The notes under the pieces: generated by a model
Database searches by the model: none
Told to the model about the DNA's origin: nothing
Seen by the model: only the letters and a program-made list of their open reading frames with translations
Program-made: the position numbers and the translations under genes
Source of the DNA: Candidatus Kuenenia stuttgartensis
Lineage (GTDB): Bacteria; Planctomycetota; Planctomycetia; Planctomycetales; Planctomycetaceae
Assembly: GCA_945904015.1 (NCBI GenBank)
Contig: CAMDPK010000032.1
Coordinates: 1 to 50,312, forward strand
Length of the DNA: 50,312 nt
Direction of reading: 5' to 3'
In this document: positions 8,354 to 16,781 of the stretch, in pieces
Layout: each line of letters starts with the position of its first letter
Position numbering within the stretch: the stretch's first letter is position 1

Positions 8354-9808
8354 ATGAAACGTCGATTTGCATTGTTGATCGCCTCGTTGTGGCTGATGAG
8401 TCCGGTCGCGTCGTTCGCCGCCGAGGCCGGCAAGGGCGCGAGCCCTCCGAACATCGTTTTCATCCTGGCCGACGACCTGGGGTGGACCGACACGGCGACG
8501 TACGGCAGTCGGTATTACGAGACGCCCCACATCGACCGACTGGCGGCTCAGGGGTTGAAGTTGACTCGGTATCACAACTGCCAGAACTGTCAGCCGACGA
8601 GAGCCGCGTTGATGTCCGGCCAATACGGTGCTCGCACGGGCGTGTACACCGTTGGCGGCATCGAGCGTTTCAACTGGCAGAGCCGTCCGCTCCGACCGGT
8701 GGACAACGTCCAACAATTGCCGCTCGACCGTGCGACGATCGCGCAGCAGCTCAAGGCGGCGGGATACTCCACAGCGATGTTCGGCAAATGGCATCTCGGA
8801 CAGAACGGCGATTACCACCCCGGCCGACGCGGGTTCGACGAGGCCATCGTCACGATGGGCCAGCATTTTAATTTTGCCACGCAGCCGAAGGTCGATGTTC
8901 CCAAGGGTGTGTACCTCGCCGACTGGCTGACGGACAAAGCGGTGGACTTCATCCAGCGCAAAAAGGCCGGGCCGTTTTTCCTGTACCTGCCGCACTTCGG
9001 CGTGCATTCGCCTCACGACGCGAAGCCGGAACTCATCGAGAAGTTCAAATCGAAGCCGGCGGCTGGAGGTCATCACAGTACGACGTATGCCGCGATGATC
9101 GCCAGCGTCGATGAAAGCGTCGGCCGAGTGATGCGGACGCTCGATGAACTTGGCATCGCCGACAACACGGTCGTGATCTTCTCCAGCGATAACGGTGGCG
9201 TGGGAGGCTATCTCCGCGAAGGGATCAAAAAGGGGGGCGACATCACCGACAACGCGCCGCTCCGCAGCGGCAAAGGAAGCCTCTACGAAGGGGGCATCCG
9301 CGATCCATTCCTCGTGCGCTGGCCCGGCGTGACCAAGCCCGGCTCGACGTGCGACGTGCCGACAATTCATATTGATGTCTTCCCGACGCTGCTCGAATTA
9401 GCCGCAGCAAAATCGCCAGCGAAGCAACCTCTCGACGGCGAGAGTCTCGTGAAACTCTTCCGCGATCCGAGCGCCGCGTTGCAGCGAGACGCGATCTTTC
9501 AGCACTTCCCCGGCTACCTTGGCGCGGGGGACAACCTGTGGCGGACAACGCCCGTCGGGCTGATTCAAGTCGGCGATTGGAAGCTGATGGAGTTCTTCGA
9601 GGATGGCCGCCTGGAACTCTACAACCTGCGCGACGACATCGGCGAAACCAAGAACCTCGCCGCCGCGATGCCCGACAAGACGAAAGAGCTGCACGCGAAG
9701 ATGCTCGCCTGGCGTGAGGCGGTCAACGCTCCGATGCCGACGCCGAATCAACCAAAGAAAGAGCCGTCCGACAACAAGCAGAAAAAGTCTCAAAGAAGGG
9801 CCAAGTGA
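8354..9808 (+). CDS. Secreted sulfatase (formylglycine type)
   Basis: I start at the ATG at 8354: GGAGAG precedes it by a few bases, it yields a signal peptide (MKRRFALLIASLWLMSPVAS, cleaved near FAAE), and the upstream in-frame extension overlaps the divergent gene's start region. The protein is 484 residues. FILADDLGWTD supplies the metal aspartates, CQPTR at 79-83 is the formylglycine motif, FGKWHLG carries the catalytic lysine, and SSDNGG the second metal pair. The C-terminus is rich in Lys/Asn/Gln. The next sulfatase follows after 3 nt, so the two are surely cotranscribed. Confidence 0.95.
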   Translation: MKRRFALLIASLWLMSPVASFAAEAGKGASPPNIVFILADDLGWTDTATYGSRYYETPHIDRLAAQGLKLTRYHNCQNCQPTRAALMSGQYGARTGVYTVGGIERFNWQSRPLRPVDNVQQLPLDRATIAQQLKAAGYSTAMFGKWHLGQNGDYHPGRRGFDEAIVTMGQHFNFATQPKVDVPKGVYLADWLTDKAVDFIQRKKAGPFFLYLPHFGVHSPHDAKPELIEKFKSKPAAGGHHSTTYAAMIASVDESVGRVMRTLDELGIADNTVVIFSSDNGGVGGYLREGIKKGGDITDNAPLRSGKGSLYEGGIRDPFLVRWPGVTKPGSTCDVPTIHIDVFPTLLELAAAKSPAKQPLDGESLVKLFRDPSAALQRDAIFQHFPGYLGAGDNLWRTTPVGLIQVGDWKLMEFFEDGRLELYNLRDDIGETKNLAAAMPDKTKELHAKMLAWREAVNAPMPTPNQPKKEPSDNKQKKSQRRAK

Positions 9809-9811
9809 TTC

Positions 9812-11578
9812 ATGCGGGATTTCAAAGTAGCCACGTTCGCCAGAACGTGGGTTGGCGGTCGTATTGCCCACGTTCTGGCGAACGTGGCTACGGTGTTGTT
9901 GTCGGCTTGGACCACGCTCATCGCGCCGGATGTGTCACTCGCGGCTGAAAAGCCGAATGTCCTGCTGATCTGCGTCGATGACCTCAAGCCAATCCTGGGC
10001 TGCTACGGGGACAAGACGGTGAAGTCGCCAGACATCGACCGGCTGGCGGCGCGGTCGGTGTTGTTCGAGCGGGCGTATTGCAATCAAGCGGTTTGCTCGC
10101 CGTCGCGGAATTCGCTGCTGGTCGGGTTGAGACCGCAGACGCTTGGCATCTATGACCTCGGCACGAACTTTCGGCGTTCGCGGCCTGACGCCGCGACGCT
10201 GCCGCAGGTTTTCAAGCAGCACGGTTGGCGAACCGAAGCGCTCGGGAAAATCTTTCACGTCGGGCACGGCAACACGGAAGACCCGGCCTCGTGGAGCGTG
10301 CCGCACTGGAAGGCGAATGTCGTCGCGTATGCGCTGCCGGAAAGCAAAGCGAAGGTGGGGCTGACTCGCGAAGAGGCACTCTTCGCGAACAAGCCGGCGA
10401 AAGACTTGCCGCGCGGCGCGGCTTACGAAGCGGCCAATGTGCCGGACAACACCTATCCCGACGGTGCGCTTGCGGACGAAGCGATCCGCCGCTTGCAGAC
10501 TGCGAAGCAGAAATCGGATGAGCCGTTCTTTCTCGCGGTCGGATTCGTGAAGCCGCATCTGCCGTTCGTCGCGCCGAAGAAGTACTGGGACTTGTACGAC
10601 CGATCCGAGTTCAAGCTGGCCGAGGTCCGCACTCCACCAACCGGTGCACCCAGCTACGCTCCGCAATTCGGCGGCGAGCTGCGGCAATACAGCGGCATCC
10701 CGGAGAGCGGCCCGCTGGCCGACGATCTTCAACGGGCGCTGATTCACGGCTACCACGCCGCGACAAGTTACATGGATGCGCAACTCGGTCTAGTCATGAA
10801 TGAATTGGATCGGCTCGGCCTTGCCCAAAACACGATTGTCGTGCTGTGGGGCGATCATGGTTGGCATCTCGGCGATCACGGTATCTGGTGCAAACACACA
10901 AACTACGAGCAGGCGACTCGCATCCCGTTGCTCGTCGCTGCTCCCGGAGCAAAAGTCGGCGCGCGGACAACGGCACTCGCCGAGACCGTTGACATCTATC
11001 CGACGCTCTGCGAACTCGCAGGCGTGCCGGCTCCGTCGGGACTCGACGGCCGAAGTTTCGCTGCCACCCTGCGCGACTCCGCTGTGCCGACCAAGGACCA
11101 CACGATTCATGTCTACCCGCGCACCGGCCCGAACAAGACACCGCTCGTCGGCCGAGCGATCCGCACCGCGCGGCATCGACTCGTTGAGTGGAAGAAGATC
11201 GGTGCGTCCGCCGAATCCGCCGAGTTGGAGTTGTACGACTACGAAGCCGACCCCTTCGAAACGAAAAACCTCGCGACCGAGCAACCGTCTATCGTCGCGG
11301 AACTGCGAGCGTTGCTCGCGCGGCATCCCGAAGCCAAGCCGCAGCTCACGGCCGCTCCCGCGACGCAACCGGCGAAAGACAAGCCCAAGCCAAACCGCAA
11401 CGCGCTGTTCGACTCGAAGGACAAGAACAAAGACGGCAAGCTGATGCGCGTTGAGTTCCTCGCCAACCAACCCGACCCCGACGAAGCTCCGAAACGCTTT
11501 CCGCAGTTCGACTCCAATAATGACGGAGTCCTGAGCCGTGAGGAATTCGTGTCGTCGGGCAGCAAGAATAAAGAGTGA
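9812..11578 (+). CDS. Secreted iduronate-2-sulfatase-like enzyme with C-terminal EF-hands
   Basis: This 588-residue protein carries VDDLKP (D56, D57) and the formylglycine motif CSPSR at 95-99. Other conserved parts are the GLRPQTLGIYDLGTNFR segment typical of iduronate-2-sulfatase-like enzymes, GKIFHVGH, and WGDHGWHLGDHG. The C-terminal tail holds two EF-hand loops, D537-x-N-x-D541-G...E548 and D567-x-N-x-D571-G...E578, implying calcium binding. Unusually, residues 6-27 are encoded by a perfect palindromic repeat (9827-9891), and the hydrophobic signal core continues just after it. A start downstream of the palindrome (GTG near 9884) is possible but would shorten the signal. No clear Shine-Dalgarno is visible. 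Cotranscribed with the sulfatase ending 3 nt upstream. Confidence 0.9.
   Translation: MRDFKVATFARTWVGGRIAHVLANVATVLLSAWTTLIAPDVSLAAEKPNVLLICVDDLKPILGCYGDKTVKSPDIDRLAARSVLFERAYCNQAVCSPSRNSLLVGLRPQTLGIYDLGTNFRRSRPDAATLPQVFKQHGWRTEALGKIFHVGHGNTEDPASWSVPHWKANVVAYALPESKAKVGLTREEALFANKPAKDLPRGAAYEAANVPDNTYPDGALADEAIRRLQTAKQKSDEPFFLAVGFVKPHLPFVAPKKYWDLYDRSEFKLAEVRTPPTGAPSYAPQFGGELRQYSGIPESGPLADDLQRALIHGYHAATSYMDAQLGLVMNELDRLGLAQNTIVVLWGDHGWHLGDHGIWCKHTNYEQATRIPLLVAAPGAKVGARTTALAETVDIYPTLCELAGVPAPSGLDGRSFAATLRDSAVPTKDHTIHVYPRTGPNKTPLVGRAIRTARHRLVEWKKIGASAESAELELYDYEADPFETKNLATEQPSIVAELRALLARHPEAKPQLTAAPATQPAKDKPKPNRNALFDSKDKNKDGKLMRVEFLANQPDPDEAPKRFPQFDSNNDGVLSREEFVSSGSKNKE
9827..9891. repeat. Perfect palindromic repeat, 25-bp arms, inside a sulfatase gene
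   Basis: The arms 9827-9851 (gtagccacgttcgccagaac then gtggg) and 9867-9891 are exact reverse complements over 25 bp, with a 15-bp spacer. The element lies within the first codons of the third sulfatase, in frame, and supplies residues 6-27. An RNA hairpin over the start region would be expected to affect translation of this gene. Confidence 0.95.
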
Positions 11579-11662
11579 GGTTCATTCTTTTTCGGTTCCC
11601 GATGGCCAAGTTGCTCAAGCCAGCCGGCGACGCGACCGGCATGGGAGGCAAGTGGAGGCAGG

Positions 11663-11935
11663 TCACTCCGAGTGAACCTCGACTGAAACCGTGGTTTGAG
11701 GTTTGAGATCGATCTCGGCATCGATGACGGTTGTTGTTCCCGAGTCGGATGAGAAGGCTTGCAGGACTCGCGCCCCTTCCAGTCGATAGTTGCCGGCGCG
11801 CATGACGAAGCGAACGTGGGCGTGCGGGAAGCGGTGTGGGTATTCGTTGGACCTGGAATGCGATCGCGGAGCGAATGTGACCAGCCAGACAACGGCCGAG
11901 TTGTAGTCACGCGCATCCCGCAGGCCGGGCAGGCC
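11663..11935 (-). pseudogene. Coding-like 90-codon fragment, in frame after a TGA
   Basis: Directly after the TGA (11936-11938) that ends the 248-residue gene, the same frame stays open for 90 codons to a TGA at 11663. The translation (GLPGLRDARDYNSAVVWLVT, then FAPRSHSRSNEYPHRFPHAH, VRFVMRAGNYRLEGARV and so on) looks like real globular protein, with strong G/C third positions. It has no start codon in the first 45 codons (first ATG is mid-fragment). It may be the 3' remnant of a chromosomal gene cut by arrival of the accessory DNA, or a readthrough extension. I do not recognise the family. Confidence 0.5.
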
Positions 11936-12682
11936 TCAAGAAGAGGCGACGCCAACATCTATCCGCAGGAATTCCGCCGGCAGAGCGAGGGTGTATTCGT
12001 TGGGATGTTCACGCTGCTGGTACAGCCGCAGGAGTTCATCGTCGGCGAGTTGTGCGGTGGGTTTTGATATCTCAGCAACCTTCGGCTTTGTGGTCGCGAT
12101 GGCTTTCGTGGTTGCTTTGGGACGCGATGATCGGCGGCGGCGGCTCTTGGAAGCGGGCGGTATTACGCGTGCCTCGATGATCCTCGGCTGCAGCCGCCGG
12201 AGGATCGCGAGTTCACGAATGGCCTTCAGTAGCCCTCGCTGGCAAGTTTCCGTTCGCTGAGCCAACAGATTGATGGTCTTGTCGGCAACGTTCGGTGCGC
12301 GTCGGGACGCAGCTTGCAACATGTCGGCGTTGTAGGTCTGAAGCCAGCAGCACTGGATGCGCCGGACAACCAGTTCCTCCAGCGGGCTAGGATGTTCGCC
12401 ACAGAGCTGATTCCAGATCTCCAGCAGCTTCGCTTCAAGGGCTTTGCGGATCTCGGGAGCATTCGGCGGCGCGGTCACGAGGATCCACTGTTCGATGACT
12501 CGCTCACTGACATCTCCGGCACGAGCCCATAGCTGATGCTCGTCCAGGCATTGCCGCAGTTTCTCTCGCGCAGCCGGATCACCTGTCACGGCCTGGTTGA
12601 TCAGCGTGCGAAACTGCGCCGCTTGCGGGTGTGCCGACTCAGCGATGGCTGGCGGTTCTTGTAGTGGTTGATTTGGGTTCAC
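11936..12682 (-). CDS. Hypothetical protein, basic C-terminal half
   Basis: This 248-residue protein starts at a GTG (12682) preceded by a strong GAGGAAA Shine-Dalgarno, which decides the start. The N-terminal part is helical (AREKLRQCLDEHQLWARAG, VERWILVTAPPNAPEIRKAL-like segments) and ends in QLCGEHPSPLEELVVRRIQC. The rest is Arg/Lys/Thr-rich (PASKSRRRRSSRPKATTKAI), suggesting nucleic-acid contact. I do not recognise a family. The start overlaps the end of the 113-residue gene by 44 bp, so translational coupling is likely. It is last in a four-gene minus-strand operon. Confidence 0.6.
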   Translation of the reverse strand: MNPNQPLQEPPAIAESAHPQAAQFRTLINQAVTGDPAAREKLRQCLDEHQLWARAGDVSERVIEQWILVTAPPNAPEIRKALEAKLLEIWNQLCGEHPSPLEELVVRRIQCCWLQTYNADMLQAASRRAPNVADKTINLLAQRTETCQRGLLKAIRELAILRRLQPRIIEARVIPPASKSRRRRSSRPKATTKAIATTKPKVAEISKPTAQLADDELLRLYQQREHPNEYTLALPAEFLRIDVGVASS

Positions 12683-12980
12683 GGCGTTTCCTCCATGTTC
12701 GACCGTTCTCTTGATGAAATCCTGCCAGCACCATCATCGCTGCCAGCAGGCTCTCGCATTCGCGAGACAATAACTCAGTCGCTTGATCCGCAGCGGCCAC
12801 GGAGGTCGCGGCTTCCATGACTTGTGCCTTCTCCGCAATTCTCAGTTCGCGGCGCTTGGCAACATTGGCGGCCGCCATCGCGGCGATGCGGCCTTTGCCG
12901 ACATAGACCTTTCGGACCCGCCCGTCGCGACGTTCGCTGATGTAGTAATACATTTCTTTTCCTCGCCGCTCCCAGCCCAT
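12639..12980 (-). CDS. Hypothetical small basic protein
   Basis: This 113-residue protein begins MGWERRGKEMYYYISERRDG and continues RVRKVYVGKGRIAAMAAANV, a pattern I associate with small proteins of planctomycete and proteobacterial mobile elements that lack an assigned function. The middle is a helical Ala/Arg/Glu stretch and the tail is basic. It overlaps the 248-residue gene by 44 bp and follows the paralogue at 13048 by 67 bp, in the same orientation. No signal peptide or membrane segment is visible. Confidence 0.55.
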   Translation of the reverse strand: MGWERRGKEMYYYISERRDGRVRKVYVGKGRIAAMAAANVAKRRELRIAEKAQVMEAATSVAAADQATELLSRECESLLAAMMVLAGFHQENGRTWRKRREPKSTTTRTASHR

Positions 12981-13047
12981 CGGCCGGTCCTCCCTGTTGT
13001 GCTACACCGCGCGCATTCCCCGCTTTGCGCCGCGGTCATACAAAGAT

Positions 13048-14193
13048 TCAAGCAATGAGTTCCGACAGAATCACCTGATTGATCCGCTGATGATGGCTAA
13101 GCGGGCCGTCTTGAGCTTTGACGTTTTGAACGCAAGGATCGATGGGTCTTGCCAACCTCGAACGCACTCGCCGAAGTCGCTCGAGTGGGTCTTGCCGCTG
13201 CCGTGTGGTTGATTCTGGGCCATTACCGGTCTCGGCCTTAGGGCAATCAGTACCGCTGACCGCCGTCGAAAATAATCGCCGAAGTAGCTCGATTGGATTT
13301 TGCGACTGCCGTGGGTCTGAGCTTGAGTCTCCGCCGATCGCAGCCTGGACGTGCGCCAAGACATCAGATTCGATGCCGCTGCTCGCGAGTACATCGAGCA
13401 TCCAGGCGTCACCAGCTTTCGACGACTTCGCCCGAGGGCGAGCCGCTAGCAAAACTACGACAATTTTCTGTTTGAGGGACAGCGCGTCCACGTGTAAGCA
13501 TTTCAACGCGACTGCGAGCCGAATCGACTGTGGAGCCGAGGTGCCCCGGCGGTAATAGGCACGCAGCCCATACATCTCGACTTCTTCTCGCGGCACGCAG
13601 CTCAGCAGCTCATCCAGCAGTTGGCCAGAGTTGGATCCGCACAACTTCCAGATCGTGCTGACTTCATTCGTCGACAGGCCAAAGCGAGATCGAGCATCAG
13701 CCACCTCTGGGATGTCCGAATCCGGAATGGTGTATCGGTTGCCGACGTCAAAGAAAACCTGCCGATAGGCTTTGATTACTTCGGGCTCCATCGTTGTGAT
13801 GCCAGCGATCGTCTCGGAAGTTTGCTGAGCCAGCAGCCGGGAGTCGATCTCCGCTTGAACCAGCGGATCGCCGCGCCGTATCCGGTCAGCGGCGGCAAGT
13901 GCATGGTCGCTGACGGCCTCCTCGGCTCGCATCTGCCGGATGTACTCTGCGGCGCGCGACACCCCTGCGTCGCGCCGCGAATACTCCTGAGCCCCGGAGA
14001 TTGCCGTCTGCGACGCCAGATGATCGGCCGCCCACCACCTCCAGTCTGGCACGAGCTGGAGCATCGCCAACCAGGGCGGTGCGGTGAATCGGGGTGGCGA
14101 CTCACGGGTCGAGTGGGAGCTAGCGGCATTCGGTGCGTCCGCAGAGTTCATCGTTGGAATGTCACCGTTCGGAGCGGGTCGAGTTTGAAGCAT
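13048..14193 (-). CDS. Hypothetical HTH-like protein, paralogue A
   Basis: This 381-residue protein shares a common core with its neighbour at 14291-15331. Both have PDW-x-W, then a DPL-x-(Q/K)-(A/S)-E-(I/L)-(D/E)-SRLLAQQ segment. After that comes a helix-turn-helix-like stretch (SETIAGITTMEPEVIKAYRQ), VFFDVGNR, a CGS-x-(S/G)-(G/S)-Q-L-(L/I)-D-(E/D) motif, VPREEVEMYGLRAY and IRLAVALKCLHV. I infer DNA binding from the HTH-like stretch only. The C-terminal 100 residues are divergent and basic. Gene order and spacing suggest an operon with the three other minus-strand genes here. I recognise no characterised family. Confidence 0.6.
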   Translation of the reverse strand: MLQTRPAPNGDIPTMNSADAPNAASSHSTRESPPRFTAPPWLAMLQLVPDWRWWAADHLASQTAISGAQEYSRRDAGVSRAAEYIRQMRAEEAVSDHALAAADRIRRGDPLVQAEIDSRLLAQQTSETIAGITTMEPEVIKAYRQVFFDVGNRYTIPDSDIPEVADARSRFGLSTNEVSTIWKLCGSNSGQLLDELLSCVPREEVEMYGLRAYYRRGTSAPQSIRLAVALKCLHVDALSLKQKIVVVLLAARPRAKSSKAGDAWMLDVLASSGIESDVLAHVQAAIGGDSSSDPRQSQNPIELLRRLFSTAVSGTDCPKAETGNGPESTTRQRQDPLERLRRVRSRLARPIDPCVQNVKAQDGPLSHHQRINQVILSELIA

Positions 14194-14290
14194 CGTCTGG
14201 TCTCCTTGAACTTAGGGTGTTGGAATTCTGATTCAGCCACGTCAATGGCCCGCGATCGAATCGCGAGCCACTATGGATACGATTCCTTGT

Positions 14291-15331
14291 TCACGTCCTC
14301 GCGGAATGATTCGTTAGCTCTGCCAAGATCGTTTCATTCTCCTGCTGAGCTTGAAATGTCATTTCAGCCAGTGCCTCGCTAAAGATGCCGCGAATGCTGA
14401 AGGTCGCCCGGCTCTTCGTTCGAGCACCGGAGCGTCCCTTGGCGGACTTTCGTTTTTTGCCGGCGGGTTGCAGATCTGCAAGTTGCGCAGTCTGCATTGC
14501 CGTAACTGCGCCAGGGAGGATTCCGCTGAGCGCAAGCACTTCGCACATCCATGCGTGGCTGGCACGCGGTGGACCGTTGATGGCGCAAGCCGCCAACTGG
14601 CACAGTTGCACTTTCTGCACGTCGGACAGCACTCGGACGCGCAAGCACTTCAGCCCGACGGCCAATCGGATCGCCAACGGGGCCGGACTCATTCGGACGA
14701 AGTAGGCCGGCAGGCCGTACCGCCGGACTTGCTCACGCGGAACCGCGTTCAACACGTCGTCGATCAATTGACTGCCAATGCTGCCGCACCACCGCCAGAT
14801 GGCGTCTACGGCCTTGTCAGGGAGGCCGAAGTGCAGCCGAACAGCCTCAACTTCCTGTCGGATGGTCTGCGGAAGACCGCGCGGATCACCGACCGCATAG
14901 AAGACCCGCGCGTAGGCTTCAACGACGTCTGCATCAATGTCCATGTGCGTCGCGATCTCCGAAAACGATTGCTGAGCCAGTAGCCGCGACTCGAGCTCGG
15001 ACTTGGCGAGCGGATCACCGAACGCGATGTTCTCGGCCGCACTCATCACGAGATCTGCGATCTTTCCCGGCCCCACTAACTGCTGAATGTGGTCGAAAGC
15101 TCGCGACAGCCACGGGGCACTTCCGTTGTGGAAACTGTTTTGTTCTTCTTCGGTAGCGGTGCCACCGGCTAATTTGAACGCCGTTGTCCAGCACCAGTCC
15201 GGCGCGTACTTTGGGGACTCGTCGATCTGCTGCATCGGTGCGTGATCCGGAGCGTTGCTGATTTCTGTGGGTGCGTGCCGCGTGGACAACGTGCTGCAGT
15301 CGCAGTTTGGATTATGCCGTGTCGCAAGCAT
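14291..15331 (-). CDS. Hypothetical HTH-like protein, paralogue B
   Basis: This 346-residue protein is a paralogue of the next gene downstream (see 13048). Its equivalent segments are ELESRLLAQQSFSEIATHMD, IDADVVEAYARVFYAVGDPR, WRWCGSIGSQLIDDVLNAVP, REQVRRYGLPAYFVRM and IRLAVGLKCLRV. The LAQQSFSEIATHMDIDADVV stretch reads as a helix-turn-helix (two helices around a glycine-poor turn) and resembles those in phage small-terminase-like or sigma-like proteins. A basic linker (GKKRKSAKGRSGARTKSR) precedes the C-terminus. It is first in the apparent four-gene operon. The function is unknown. Confidence 0.6.
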   Translation of the reverse strand: MLATRHNPNCDCSTLSTRHAPTEISNAPDHAPMQQIDESPKYAPDWCWTTAFKLAGGTATEEEQNSFHNGSAPWLSRAFDHIQQLVGPGKIADLVMSAAENIAFGDPLAKSELESRLLAQQSFSEIATHMDIDADVVEAYARVFYAVGDPRGLPQTIRQEVEAVRLHFGLPDKAVDAIWRWCGSIGSQLIDDVLNAVPREQVRRYGLPAYFVRMSPAPLAIRLAVGLKCLRVRVLSDVQKVQLCQLAACAINGPPRASHAWMCEVLALSGILPGAVTAMQTAQLADLQPAGKKRKSAKGRSGARTKSRATFSIRGIFSEALAEMTFQAQQENETILAELTNHSART

Positions 15332-15966
15332 GGGTTGGTCTCGCAGGGAAAGGGCGTTTGACTACGTTTAGTTGGCCGCGTCGGAGCCGTCGAGGAGCCC
15401 ATCGTACCCTTTCTCGGCATTCCGTTCAATGGAACGATTCGCGCGAATTGAACTCAGGTTGTGAACCACGAACTCGCGGATAGCAGTCCAGCCTGATCGA
15501 TCAAGTGACAAGTCGCGCCGGCACAGTCGGGAGGACTGCCGTGACTTTGTTGCGGAACGGCTTGTCGAGAGGCGACCGAGTGTCATCACCACCCGTGGTG
15601 AACGCGGCGTGCCCAAAGCCGCGACGCAAGAAACTTGAGTCACGCCTAGCATCAATGGCAGCGCGGAGTGGAGTGGTTGCGGTCTGACGAGACACGGAGG
15701 TTGATCGCCCCGGCCCAGCGGATGGGCGCGTAGGCCGCAGCCGATCATGATTTGCGTGGCGAGGCGGCTGCCTCCATCGAGTGGCGGATCGAGCGGTCGC
15801 CTTCCCGCTTGCCAATCTGCGCAACGATCACCGGCGCGTCGCCTCGATCCCAACCCGGCGGAGCTGACGATCGTCAGGGCATGCTTGGAAGAATCGCCGC
15901 CGTGCGGGTGAATTGTGGAGGATTGCCAGCGGCGCGTGGTACCCCGGAAGAGCTAACGGATCACGC
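15332..15966. other. No intact gene; broken reading-frame fragments
   Basis: The minus strand shows short coding-like pieces in different frames, for example ending ...TTGGDDTRSPLDKPFRNKVT and ...VIVAQIGKREGDRSIRHSME, each soon closed by a stop. No complete gene, RNA gene or clear repeat is visible. I read it as a decayed continuation of the minus-strand tract to its right. Confidence 0.4.
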
Positions 15967-16620
15967 TCAATGACAGCCGTGCTGGCCAGTCTGTCGCCAC
16001 GGCTGTTGGATCATGCCGCGGGCGACTTCTCGCCTCAGGATGTCTTGATGGTCCAGGGCCACTCGCTGCACCGCCGCTTCGACGTCGTGGTATCCAATGA
16101 CTGCAAGGCGGACGCTGGCCAGGTGCTCGCAGGCATCAACGCGCCAAAACAACGGCTGGAGCTCGACGACCAGCACGGCCATCGGCTGCGGGTGAAGTCC
16201 GGCATCATTAACCCGCACAAGTTTCGTGTCTGTCGCTGCCGCGAGCGGTACGGCAGGCCCCAAGTCGAATGTAGCCAGATCAACAATGGCGGCGCGCACG
16301 GCGTCAGTTCCAAGCAAGTCGCTCGCGTCTCGAACCAGCGTGACCTTGACGTGCTTTCCGTGGTGAACAATTTCACTCCGACTACCCCACGCCGTCGTGA
16401 ACCTGACCGAGCTTCGGCATGTGGTCCAACGCCGCTGCGCCGGCTTCAACCTGGCCAAACGCGAACACGCCAATCTGATCGCTGCTGTGCTGCACAGCGA
16501 ACACCTGCCGCGCGGCTCCAATCACGCTGGCCTCCGTCACGTCCAGTGCGGCCGAAGGTCGCGATGCCGCGTTCCGACGCTGCCAAGTCCACGCGCTGGA
16601 CCATCAATGAGAACATCTGC
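15967..16620 (-). pseudogene. Frameshifted gene remnant(s), accessory region
   Basis: Two coding-like minus-strand pieces abut in different frames. The upstream one reads ALDVTEASVIGAARQVFAVQ, HSSDQIGVFAFGQVEAGAAA, LDHMPKLGQVHDGVG and stops at the TAG at 16382-16384. The second, shifted by one frame, reads SEIVHHGKHVKVTLVRDASD, LLGTDAVRAAIVDLATFDLG and runs on to a TGA at 15967. The second piece has no start codon near its coding-like beginning. The simplest reading is one gene with a frameshift, or two overlapping genes with one start lost. The family is not recognised; it shares style with the broken gene at 18145-19622. Confidence 0.4.
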
Positions 16621-16781
16621 ACGTTTGCGGTCTCCACGCCAAGCTCCTCGCACTCCGCCGCTGATCATGACTCTCTCGGCAGGTACAACTCGACCACGCT
16701 GACCTACCGTTTGCCGCCTGACGCCGACAAGTTCAAGCACGCACCACGCCACATCACGATCGAGAAGGACGCTAGCCGATG

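Noticed and set aside
8255..9370. 371-codon minus-strand open frame
   Set aside because: Shadow of the second sulfatase; no domain and poor codon pattern.
11936..11938. TGA as selenocysteine in the 248-residue gene
   Set aside because: No SECIS-like hairpin seen right after the codon and no catalytic context around it; truncation is simpler.
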